Positions 6,772-13,522 of a stretch of 16,193 nt of DNA are shown one piece after another. The stretch covers positions 1-16,193 of the forward strand of contig JAAZFF010000370.1 in assembly GCA_012511845.1 (NCBI GenBank), in the 5' to 3' direction. Source of the stretch: Lentisphaerota bacterium (GTDB taxonomy: Bacteria; Verrucomicrobiota; Kiritimatiellia; RFP12; UBA3636). The translations under genes and the position numbers were made by a program. Under the pieces are notes generated by a model. It had not been told where the DNA came from and ran no database searches. It worked only from the letters and a program-made list of their open reading frames with translations. Positions within the stretch are counted from its first letter, which is position 1. The number at the start of each line of letters is the position of its first letter.

Positions 6772-8247
6772 TTACATTACTATAGTTTTCAATACTTCCT
6801 GAATAGTCGTTACACCGGCGAGCATTTTTGATGCTGCATCGCCGGCGAGAGATGTAAATCCCTGTCTTCTCATGGCTGCTGCTATATCTTCTTCACGGGC
6901 ACCTGCAGCGATCATGGAACTGATTTCGGCATCGGGAATCATGAATTCGAACAAGCCCGTCCGTCCGGAAAAGCCGCGTCCGGCACATGCCAGGCATCCG
7001 CCGGGTTTATATGCCGTCTGTCCTGCCAGGTTCCGATTTCCTGTTGCAGCCGCCTCAATCTCCGATATTTCGCAAGGTTCCCTGCAAATATTGCATAGCC
7101 GGCGGACGAGCCGCTGGGCAGCACTGAGTCGCAGGGTGGCAGCGATCATATGAGGCGCCAGCCCCATGTCAATAAGTCGTGTTACAGAGCTTACTGCTTC
7201 ATTGGTGTGGAGCGTGGAGAGTACGAGATGCCCTGTCAGGGATGCTTTGATGGCAGTGTCGAGCGATTCATCGTCACGTATTTCTCCTATCATTATCACA
7301 TCTGGATCGTGGCGCAGCAGGCTCCTGAGAGCTTTAGAAAAATTCACCTTGTCTCCACTTTCTATTTCAACCTGTGCTACATCGTCTATTTCGTATTCAA
7401 CGGGATCTTCAACAGTCAGGATATTCATCTGCCCCCTGCGAAGCAAGTGTCTTATGGCGGCGTACAGCGTAGTTGACTTTCCGCTTCCCGTAGGACCCGT
7501 CAGCAGCACGAGACCGTGCGGGCGCTCGAGAATGCGCTCGAACAGCTCCTTGTGCTTTTCCGACATTCCCAACTCTTCCAGCGTACGTCGCTCCCTTCCC
7601 GCTTCAAGAAGTCGCAGCGTTATACGTTCCCCAAACCGCACCGGCAGCGTTGCTACACGCACGTCGAATTGTCTCCGTTCCTCCGTTCCTGCAGAAGACG
7701 CCCATACAAATGCCCCATCCTGCGGGGCACGTCGCTCGGCAATGTCCATCCCGCACATAACCTTGATGCGGTTGCAGATCATTGCCTGTTGCTCCGTGGG
7801 GATTCTTATAAATTCTTCCAGAATGCCATCAACACGCAGGCGGACCTTGAGACCTCTGCGATCCGGATCTATATGAATGTCCGAAGCCTGCCTGAGATTT
7901 GCTGCCCGCAGAAGATTGTCAACAACCATAACGGGATCATCTGCCGTCTGAGCCCTGCCGGCAGTACCGGTCGGTGCAGTGCTGCGTGTGTCGCCATATA
8001 CTTTGAGAAGGGCACGGCGGAGTTGCTGGGCTTCAGCTTCCACGGGGCGTACCTTTTTCCCGGTAGCCTGGGCGATGGCGGCAATCGTCTGATTATCACC
8101 TGTATCAGCCATTGCCGTCACGAGTTCGTCATCAATAATGCATAATGGCAGTGCCAGTCTGCGCAGTGCAATTGCCGGGGCTACTCTCAGTGCCCATGCC
8201 GGATCGATCCGCACCTCATCCAGATTAACTTTTGTCGGTATCTTCAT
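6772..8247 (-). CDS. gspE: Assembly ATPase, GspE/PilB family
   Basis: I start it at ATG 8247 (491 residues, MKIPTKVNLDEVRI), because that codon overlaps the pilT stop as TAATG and follows GGGGAGGG. An upstream in-frame ATG at 8280 would add 11 residues inside pilT. A shortened N-terminal domain (to ~90) leads into the PAS-like part with ASDIHIDP, then GPTGSGKST (Walker A, ~251-259), an Asp box TVEDPVEYEID, DPDVIMIGEIRD (Walker B, ~314-325) and GHLVLSTLHTN (His box). Near the C-terminus two Cys pairs, C-N-I-C and C-L-A-C (C385, C388, C418, C421), form the zinc-binding module of GspE/PilB that PilT lacks. It powers filament extension or secretion from the cytoplasmic face. All catalytic motifs are intact. 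Confidence 0.95.
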   Translation of the reverse strand: MKIPTKVNLDEVRIDPAWALRVAPAIALRRLALPLCIIDDELVTAMADTGDNQTIAAIAQATGKKVRPVEAEAQQLRRALLKVYGDTRSTAPTGTAGRAQTADDPVMVVDNLLRAANLRQASDIHIDPDRRGLKVRLRVDGILEEFIRIPTEQQAMICNRIKVMCGMDIAERRAPQDGAFVWASSAGTEERRQFDVRVATLPVRFGERITLRLLEAGRERRTLEELGMSEKHKELFERILERPHGLVLLTGPTGSGKSTTLYAAIRHLLRRGQMNILTVEDPVEYEIDDVAQVEIESGDKVNFSKALRSLLRHDPDVIMIGEIRDDESLDTAIKASLTGHLVLSTLHTNEAVSSVTRLIDMGLAPHMIAATLRLSAAQRLVRRLCNICREPCEISEIEAAATGNRNLAGQTAYKPGGCLACAGRGFSGRTGLFEFMIPDAEISSMIAAGAREEDIAAAMRRQGFTSLAGDAASKMLAGVTTIQEVLKTIVM

Positions 8248-9389
8248 TACAGCGGTTCCCTCCCCGAGGCGAACGTCCATCCGCTGCGCAAGTTTGGATT
8301 ACGCGACATCGAATGTGCCGTCTGTTCTGTTATGAGCCCAAATGAAAGAAGCCGCGCCAAATCGTACTCCATTGTCTGCATGCCTGCGTTTCTTCCAGTT
8401 TCCAGGGCAGAATAAATCTGCTGGCTGCGTCCCGTAGCTATCAGATTGGCAATGCCGGTAGTAGTAAAAAGGAGTTCACCGCACACAACACGTGTTGCTC
8501 CTTCCTTTGCCGAAGGCAGGAGGTGCTGGGCGAAAACACCGCGCAGAACAAGTGACAACTGATGGCGCACACTGCTCTGTTCACCTTCCGGAAATACGGA
8601 TATAAAACGCTCTATCGCTCCGACACAATCGCTGGCATGAAGTGTTGCAAAAACGAGATGACCCGTTTCAGCAGCTGTAATTGCTGTACGTATTGTTTCA
8701 ATTTCACGGATTTCCCCGACAAGTATAACGTCTGGGTCCTGCCTTAATGATTCTACAAGTGCTGCATTGAAAGAAGTGGCATCGCGCCCGATCTGGCGTT
8801 GATGCACCAGGCATTTATCTGATTTATGAATGTATTCTACAGGATCTTCAATTGTTATGATGTGGCCGTTTCGATTCCGGTTAATCATGTCTATAAGCGT
8901 CGCCAGAGTAGTGCTTTTACCTGAGCCGGTCGGACCTGTTACTATCACCAGACCATCGGGATATCCGCAAAATGCCTCAAGTCTTGCCGGCAATCCCAGC
9001 TCACTGAGCGACAGAAACTTGTCATCCAGGCGTCGCATTGCCACAGCTGTTGAGTTGTTTTCGCGATAGACGTTGAAGCGGTAACGGTATCCGTTGGGCG
9101 ATGTCGTAGCGCCATCTATGGCACCAGATGAAAAAAGTCGTTTGAGTACTTCTTCCGCCGGATTTTCAACACCTGGTGCTATAGTATTGAGAGCGAGAGA
9201 TATGGCGACAGCGTCACAAGTCCCGGGCTTTATTACTTCAGCTCCGTCCACAGGTGTCAGTATGCCTTCTGTTCGCAAATATGGCACTTCACCCGTTGTC
9301 AGATGAATATCAGATGCACCGATTTTCTCACTGAGACTGTAGAGCTCGTTGAGATACTGTTCTGCTGATATATTGTTTCTGTTTTTCAT
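8247..9389 (-). CDS. pilT: PilT-like retraction ATPase
   Basis: The frame runs from ATG 9410 (387 residues). I prefer ATG 9389 (380 residues), which overlaps the upstream stop as ATGA and gives an N-terminus closer to known PilT. Seen: IGASDIHLTTGEVPYLR, the opening typical of PilT; Walker A GPTGSGKST (~152-160); Asp box TIEDPVEYIHKS; Walker B DPDVILVGEIRE (~218-229); His box GHLVFATLHASD; then LRGVFAQHLLP, IANLIATG and GMQTMEYDLARL, which match PilT-type C-terminal signatures (GMQTM is especially characteristic). There is no zinc-binding Cys pair. PilT proteins depolymerise type IV pili; classical type II secretion systems do not carry one, so its place inside this operon suggests a retractable filament. 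The conserved AIRNLIRE stretch is degenerate here. Confidence 0.9.
   Translation of the reverse strand: MKNRNNISAEQYLNELYSLSEKIGASDIHLTTGEVPYLRTEGILTPVDGAEVIKPGTCDAVAISLALNTIAPGVENPAEEVLKRLFSSGAIDGATTSPNGYRYRFNVYRENNSTAVAMRRLDDKFLSLSELGLPARLEAFCGYPDGLVIVTGPTGSGKSTTLATLIDMINRNRNGHIITIEDPVEYIHKSDKCLVHQRQIGRDATSFNAALVESLRQDPDVILVGEIREIETIRTAITAAETGHLVFATLHASDCVGAIERFISVFPEGEQSSVRHQLSLVLRGVFAQHLLPSAKEGATRVVCGELLFTTTGIANLIATGRSQQIYSALETGRNAGMQTMEYDLARLLSFGLITEQTAHSMSRNPNLRSGWTFASGREPL
8258..8265 (-). promoter_or_regulatory. Ribosome binding site of the GspE-type gene
   Basis: GGGGAGGG on the minus strand has its GGAGG core 11 bases before ATG 8247. It decides the start between 8247 and 8280 and lies within the last codons of pilT, fitting coupled translation. 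Confidence 0.6.
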
Positions 9390-9961
9390 AAACACACTGT
9401 AATCGTCCATGCCTTTGTTTTTAGGTTTCCATCCAGATTTTTCATAGACAATGATTCTGGAATAACCGGCAAATTCTGCCTGTTCAGTTCATAAAGCATT
9501 CTTGAAATCTGCGGAAAGGATGCCTCGACAGCAATCTTCCAGACTATAGGCTGCGGTAAGCCTGTTTGCTGAAGAAGGCTGAATGCCAGCCTCGTCGAGC
9601 TGCCTTCCTTAAACTCTTCAACCGGTTCGGTAGTACAGATCTTGCCACCGGATGAAAGGACTACTTCGCAAAAACGTCTGAGGCGCAAAGCACGATCCGT
9701 TGCAATTGCCTCATCTTTTGCTTCAGCAGCCATCTCTTCCTCCCTTTCGCTCAAGATGTTTTTTTCTACGGCAAGTTTTTCAGCAATTCCATTTCGCCGG
9801 AGGATAAGCTGCTCTTCTGTTCCAAGTGCCGCAACGTGGCTTTTCAGCAGCGAATATTCGCTATGGGCGGGAAATGCCCAGAGCCATACATACAGGACAA
9901 GTATGGCTGCCGGCGGAAGCACCATCAGAAAAATCTGATCTTTTTTAGTTAATTTCAACAT
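9386..9961 (-). CDS. GspM/PilO-like assembly protein
   Basis: This 191-residue protein has a short cytoplasmic N-terminus (MLKLTKKDQ), one membrane segment (about 9-30, FLMVLPPAAILVLYVWLWAF), a charged stretch likely to be a coiled coil (about 35-90, with EREEEMAAEAKDE), and a C-terminal alpha/beta part (about 120-190) with spacing like the ferredoxin-like fold of GspM and PilO. The sequence itself is weakly conserved; the call rests on size, topology and position between the GspL/PilN-like and ATPase genes. In the type II and type IV systems this protein pairs with GspL/PilN to form the periplasmic link to the secretin. Its stop overlaps the proposed pilT start as ATGA; it starts 16 bases after the upstream stop without a visible ribosome site. 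Confidence 0.7.
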   Translation of the reverse strand: MLKLTKKDQIFLMVLPPAAILVLYVWLWAFPAHSEYSLLKSHVAALGTEEQLILRRNGIAEKLAVEKNILSEREEEMAAEAKDEAIATDRALRLRRFCEVVLSSGGKICTTEPVEEFKEGSSTRLAFSLLQQTGLPQPIVWKIAVEASFPQISRMLYELNRQNLPVIPESLSMKNLDGNLKTKAWTITVCL

Positions 9962-9977
9962 GGTTGGAAAATATTTT

Positions 9978-11081
9978 TTAAGGAGATTCTTTTAAAACCC
10001 GGTCTTCAGAAAAACTGACCCTGAACATAAAATTGGCGTTACCGTGACTCTTTGCGGATTCCATATTTGAAGCCTGTTCCGGCATTACCGTCCAGCCTGA
10101 ACCGCTCAGGGCGCTCGCAAGCCCATCCATGCAGCTGTATGGGCCGTCAGATTCTGAACTGAAGGCACTCAGGCGATGTTCAAAAGGATTTACCGGTGAA
10201 ATAGACTGAATAAAAACATCATCCCCGCATGAATCGGGTAGTATCCTGAAAAGCGTAGACAGTGCTGAACGGTGCAGGCTGAGTCGTTGATCTGCCCGGG
10301 CGCGCCCAGTTTTTTCTGCCTCTATTGATGCAATTCTCGATTTGCAATTTCTTATACCGGTATTGAGATCTTCTATTTCGAAAGCTATCGCATCAAGCTT
10401 CCAGGATTCTTCACGTAATGATGATAGCCTGTTATTGAAAAAGAAAAAATGACAGAAACATGCGGCAGCAATAAAAATCGTGGCAGTGACAGCTACTTTG
10501 ATGCTTCGCCTTTCAACTGATCCGGTTCGCAATGTGATTAAAAGGGGAAACGGGGGAGAGCCTGTCTTTATTTCTTGAAGCTTCTCCTGCAGTACGGTTC
10601 TTGCCTCCTCCTCATCCCCGAACGGGAAGGAATCATCAATGTACCCCGCGCTGATTAGCCTGATGCCTTGTTTCCGCAACACACTTGAAATCCCGGCAAC
10701 TTCAGTCTTTGATATATGCAGCACATTCCACGTACTGAAATTTTCAATTTGTTTATCGGGGCTGCAAGCAATCAGCCCTTGTCCATGAGGAATATTTGAG
10801 AAGGGCTCCACCTCAAACTCAAGCACAGAAAGAAGATCCGCTTCCGCCAGTCCCCTGACCTGTGCAATGCCGAGACGGACTTTCTGGGTGAAAAAATCAG
10901 CAGAAAACACTGTGGCTGTGCCGGATTTGCGGGCTTTCAAGTTTTCGAACATCGCAGAAATGGTATCGGCAGTGTTGAGTATTTCACTGCGACTTGCCAC
11001 CTGGCAAGAGGAAGAACGTGTGTCGAAAAAAGCAATTGATGAGCTTCCGACCACGATTATAATATCAGGATTAACGCTCAT
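9978..11081 (-). CDS. GspL-like or fused PilM-PilN-like assembly protein
   Basis: This 367-residue protein has about 190 cytoplasmic residues, one membrane segment (about 195-216, KVAVTATIFIAAACFCHFFF), a periplasmic coiled coil (about 218-260), and a C-terminal domain with ferredoxin-like spacing (about 275-360). The cytoplasmic part includes FFTQKVRLGI and ADLLSVLEFEVEPFSNIP, which resembles the part of GspL/PilM where residues after a Leu-Pro-like site lead into an E-(L/V)-E helix. It is about half the length of a full actin-like PilM, and I see no nucleotide-binding signature, so the fold may be reduced, as in GspL. It should bridge the GspE ATPase to the periplasm and pair with the GspM-like product. 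The start overlaps the upstream stop as ATGA and has the strongest ribosome site of the operon. Confidence 0.7.
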   Translation of the reverse strand: MSVNPDIIIVVGSSSIAFFDTRSSSCQVASRSEILNTADTISAMFENLKARKSGTATVFSADFFTQKVRLGIAQVRGLAEADLLSVLEFEVEPFSNIPHGQGLIACSPDKQIENFSTWNVLHISKTEVAGISSVLRKQGIRLISAGYIDDSFPFGDEEEARTVLQEKLQEIKTGSPPFPLLITLRTGSVERRSIKVAVTATIFIAAACFCHFFFFNNRLSSLREESWKLDAIAFEIEDLNTGIRNCKSRIASIEAEKTGRARADQRLSLHRSALSTLFRILPDSCGDDVFIQSISPVNPFEHRLSAFSSESDGPYSCMDGLASALSGSGWTVMPEQASNMESAKSHGNANFMFRVSFSEDRVLKESP

Positions 11082-12040
11082 GGTTCGTCACCTCCCTCCG
11101 CTGAAATTATATCCGGCACCGATATTTTTACGGCATGATAATTGACACCGGGCTTCAGCACGGTGTATTGCGCTGCCCAATTGTTTTGCATGTTATATTT
11201 TATTTTGAAAAGATGCGGACCGGGCTTCAGGTTTTCAACGGTCACTGTGCCGACGCCTGTCCCCGTCCTTGCATATACCTTTATGGCACCTGTTGCAGGT
11301 TCTTCCCATGGTCCGTAAACGCATACCTTTGATTGTGTCAGAGTCTCGACACTGCCACTGGAATCGACAGGAGTTATAACAACAACGAGCGAGGCAGCTC
11401 TTTGGGCAAGATTGGTTATCATGCAGTCCTGCGCTTCTGCATTTGAAGGTGTACGCAACTTGTCGGGCAGGCCGTCGGCTCCAAGATGACCGATTATTGT
11501 TATTTCCTCTCCTTCTTTTGTTATGTCTGTTCCACCTGTGCCCCTGAGCCTGTATTTCCCTCCCGCATCGTCGGGAGTTTCGTATGGGTTGCCCCACGGA
11601 TCTCTCAATCGGTCGGAACCGAGCGGCAATCTGACGTAGGGACCCCTCCAGCCGCATGGGACAAAAACATCAGGATCGCTTTCCAGCGGATTTCCTTCAA
11701 TAATATTCGAGGAGACCGCTTGCACGACACCATACGCTTGTGCTCCATCGGGCTTCTGCCACAGTTCAGCAAGTGAGAAGAAAACGCTTCCATTCGAATT
11801 TGTCTGCTCAACAGCGCATGGCAGTCGTCCCATGTCTGCAAAAAATCCGGTTTCGAAATTTTCATCTTTACCGACTATTGAATCACGGATAGATTCCAGC
11901 TGCCGATTTGCCTGTGTGCGCCGGTTCATGTTCGAGAACTTGCCTGCCTCACGAACCGCAAGGTGCGTCAGTACGGCAATTATGCCCAGAACTATGATAA
12001 GCTCCACAAGGGTAAACCCTTTTTTATTCCTGTTCCTCAT
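11078..12040 (-). CDS. GspG-like prepilin with a C-terminal beta-domain extension
   Basis: This 320-residue protein has leader MRNRNKKG, cleavage at G8/F9, FTLVE with glutamate at mature position 5, and a hydrophobic helix. The GspG-type core is visible at 130-153 (GWRGPYVR, then RDPWGNPYE) and in GHLGADGLPD (184-193), the region that forms the calcium loop in GspG. Ordinary GspG proteins end soon after that point. Here about 100 more residues follow (215-310: SLVVVITPVD, KVCVYGPWEE, VTVENLKPGPHLFKIKY), with the spacing of a small transthyretin- or PEGA-like beta sandwich. Cysteines at 75, 129, 206 and 240 could pair. It overlaps the preceding prepilin gene by 17 bases and the next gene by four, so it is firmly inside the operon. 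GspG-like is a good call; the extra domain's fold is inferred. Confidence 0.85.
   Translation of the reverse strand: MRNRNKKGFTLVELIIVLGIIAVLTHLAVREAGKFSNMNRRTQANRQLESIRDSIVGKDENFETGFFADMGRLPCAVEQTNSNGSVFFSLAELWQKPDGAQAYGVVQAVSSNIIEGNPLESDPDVFVPCGWRGPYVRLPLGSDRLRDPWGNPYETPDDAGGKYRLRGTGGTDITKEGEEITIIGHLGADGLPDKLRTPSNAEAQDCMITNLAQRAASLVVVITPVDSSGSVETLTQSKVCVYGPWEEPATGAIKVYARTGTGVGTVTVENLKPGPHLFKIKYNMQNNWAAQYTVLKPGVNYHAVKISVPDIISAEGGDEP
11088..11099 (-). promoter_or_regulatory. Strong ribosome binding site of the GspL-like gene
   Basis: On the minus strand GGAGGGAGGTGA ends six bases before ATG 11081. It is nearly an ideal anti-16S match and lies in the last codons of the upstream prepilin. Most other genes of the operon lack such a site, so this gene may be translated independently and at a higher rate. 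Confidence 0.75.
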
Positions 12041-12941
12041 ATATGTCTTCGCGATTTAAGAAAAAAACGATATCGTCTCCCCTGGCAGTTGTTTCTCCGT
12101 TTTCCATCCTGCCGGCGAGTCTCAAAAACAGCCGGGGATCCTCGCCTTTGGTGTTGAGTGCAGGGGTCATGTAGCAGGGTGTTTCAAGAATGCCGTCCGG
12201 TCCTGCAGATACTATGCGCGCGTATTTGAATCTCAGTGTGTCGGGTGCAAGGCTGCCGCCCTTGAATGCTTCCGGAGGGGGAATCTGGATCACATAGGGG
12301 TTTCCCCATGGGTCACCCAAAGCCTGCTCGCCTGCTGTGCCGAATCCTTCGACAAAATCGGCCACTTCATCGGGAATGCCTTCTGGATAAAAACCACGCT
12401 CGGCGAAAGTGTCATCATTTGCCCATCTGCGATCATTTCGTGCAGGGAAAAGTCCGATTCGGGCAGGATTTGTGTTTTTTGTTTTTGTCCCCGATTTTAT
12501 GTATGGTCCTCGCCAGCCGCGTCCTGCTGAATCATTCCAGGCGGTAAATGTCTGAAACGATGCGCAATTGGGAGGAGTGGCATTAATCCCGTTGTCCATT
12601 GCGTATGCGTCCAGCCATATCCGGCGGCTTTTCCCATTGTTGTCGACAGTCACAGCAACAATATTTGTTTTACTTAAAAGATTGTGAATGCGCAGAAAAG
12701 CAGGTGAAAAACCGGGAATAGACGACATGTCGTCAAGATAACCCTGGGCGATGCCGTTTCCGGAAAAGGCGGCACTGATTGCTGAGATGTCAGCCTCTGC
12801 TGTCTGTAACTTTGCTTTCTGCAACTTCCCGTTTACACGAACAACAGCTAACGAAGCCACCAGCGCCAGAATTAACATGACGAATGACAGTTCGATTAGT
12901 GTGAATCCCGACTTGGGTAATTTTGACCTGTTGTTGAGCAT
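12024..12941 (-). CDS. gspG: GspG-like prepilin, first gene of the pilus/secretion operon
   Basis: This 305-residue prepilin has leader MLNNRSKLPKSG, cleavage at G12/F13, and FTLIELSFVMLILALVASL as the membrane helix. The GspG signatures are clear: GRGWRGPYIKSG (140-151), LGDPWGNPYVIQI (208-220), ARIVSAGPDGILET (241-254) and GDDIVFFLNRED (288-299), matching the usual order of WGGPY, DPWGNPY, SxGxDG and the closing D-I. It is about twice the size of a classical GspG, mainly through insertions between these motifs (60-140 and 150-207). It probably forms the pseudopilus body or a core pilin. No Shine-Dalgarno sequence precedes the ATG. It is the promoter-proximal gene, with over 300 gene-free bases upstream. 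Confidence 0.88.
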   Translation of the reverse strand: MLNNRSKLPKSGFTLIELSFVMLILALVASLAVVRVNGKLQKAKLQTAEADISAISAAFSGNGIAQGYLDDMSSIPGFSPAFLRIHNLLSKTNIVAVTVDNNGKSRRIWLDAYAMDNGINATPPNCASFQTFTAWNDSAGRGWRGPYIKSGTKTKNTNPARIGLFPARNDRRWANDDTFAERGFYPEGIPDEVADFVEGFGTAGEQALGDPWGNPYVIQIPPPEAFKGGSLAPDTLRFKYARIVSAGPDGILETPCYMTPALNTKGEDPRLFLRLAGRMENGETTARGDDIVFFLNREDIYEEQE

Positions 12942-13008
12942 AAAACGTTAAAATATCAGGAAATCGTGGCCGGCAGACAGTTTTCCATCGGCTTCAGTAG
13001 TTTATTCC

Positions 13009-13035
13009 ATTCTATTTAAACGTCTTGATGTTCAA
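13009..13035 (-). promoter_or_regulatory. Weak candidate promoter of the pilus operon
   Basis: On the minus strand TTGAAC (13030-13035) is followed after 15 bases by TAGAAT (13009-13014), one mismatch from a sigma-70 -10 box. Transcription would begin near 13002, about 60 bases before the first ATG. The spacer is short and the -35 box poor, so this is only a candidate. Confidence 0.22.
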
Positions 13036-13192
13036 AAAAGTTCGTTTTTGATACGTATAAACAAGTTTTGTGATTGCCGGCTTCACACATCACGCACATT
13101 TTTCAAGAGTGTTTCGCCAAATTACAGGTTTCACCCCGTCTAGTTTCCGCAAGCGAAAGACCTATAAATAAGAAATGAGAAGCAATGTTTAG

Positions 13193-13214
13193 AACTCCCT
13201 GCCTCATGGGAGTT
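13193..13214. repeat. Perfect 7-bp stem-loop between the relic and the pilus operon
   Basis: The arms AACTCCC (13193-13199) and GGGAGTT (13208-13214) enclose an eight-base loop, with two further outer pairs possible past a mismatch. It lies about 43 bases beyond the stop of the small relic frame, where a terminator for the upstream gene pair would be expected, but no U-run follows on the minus strand. Termination is possible but not shown. Confidence 0.4.
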
Positions 13215-13256
13215 ATAATGACACTATTTTTAGTCAGTGGTGGGTGTCAATGTATA

Positions 13257-13385
13257 TCAGGTCGGGACAGTTTGGAGAGCATGGATTCCATTTGTCACAA
13301 ACGCCGCTTCCATTTCAGATGCAAATGAATGACATGCGAACATCGACACGATAGAACAAATTACAGCAATCAACTCTTTTTTCAT
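13257..13385 (-). pseudogene. 5' fragment of a second copy of the small exported protein gene (42 codons)
   Basis: A frame of 42 codons starts at ATG 13385 behind AGAGGA (five bases away) and ends at TGA 13257. It opens with a clear signal peptide, MKKELIAVICSIVSMFACHSF with an expected cut near A-S-E, followed by EMEAAFVTNGIHALQTV. The intact neighbour has a signal peptide and then FERELAFVTNSVQTV at the same place, so this is the beginning of a paralogue whose remaining ~270 codons are gone. It starts nine bases after the stop of the relic of the large gene, the same order and spacing style as the intact pair. It could still be expressed as a tiny secreted peptide, but decay after deletion is the simpler reading. 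Confidence 0.6.
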
Positions 13386-13394
13386 GTGTTTCCT

Positions 13395-13511
13395 CTAGAA
13401 AAGGTAATTCCAATTGGTGAATTCTGCTTGAAATGAAACTTTTTCTCCAAATATCCGCCCCGCTGGACGCCGCATCGATCCAGTGCGCCATCCTAATTGC
13501 AGAATTGCAGC
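13395..13511 (-). pseudogene. 3' fragment of a second copy of the large calcium-loop protein gene
   Basis: Read on the minus strand in the frame ending at TAG 13395-13397, this stretch translates to LQLGWRT, seven variable residues, GRIFGEKV, SFQAEF and a Trp-containing end. The last 35 codons match residues 536-570 of the intact gene at 14479-16193 in 24 of 35 positions with no gaps, and end at the same residue. Homology fades just upstream of 13511, about 12 bases short of the stop of the intervening small gene. It has no start codon of its own. It is therefore the tail of a deleted paralogue and not a gene. Confidence 0.75.
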
Positions 13512-13522
13512 ACTTGAAGCCT

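Larger units (their letters stand above)
12942..13256. other. Gene-free leader region upstream of the pilus operon
   Basis: These 315 bases are AT-rich and hold no coding frame I would support on either strand. They should contain the operon promoter. Seen are one weak promoter-like pair (13009-13035), a perfect 7-bp stem-loop (13193-13214), a short self-complementary ATACGTAT (near 13050-13060), and a TGACAC/GTGTCA inverted pair near 13219-13249. No riboswitch or tRNA pattern is apparent. Confidence 0.5.

Noticed and set aside
7166..7876. A 236-codon open frame on the plus strand opposite the GspE-type gene.
   Set aside because: It is entirely antisense to a gene with all expected ATPase motifs, is rich in Ser/Arg as expected from a reversed GC-biased frame, and has no recognisable domain. 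The same holds for the 209-codon frame at 7516-8145.
6772..9410. Two adjacent ATPase genes as a simple gene duplication.
   Set aside because: They belong to different subfamilies: one has the zinc-binding Cys pairs of GspE/PilB, the other has the GMQTM signature and lacks the cysteines, as in PilT.
13193..13214. Rho-independent terminator.
   Set aside because: The stem is perfect, but no run of U follows on the minus strand, so it is listed only as a stem-loop.
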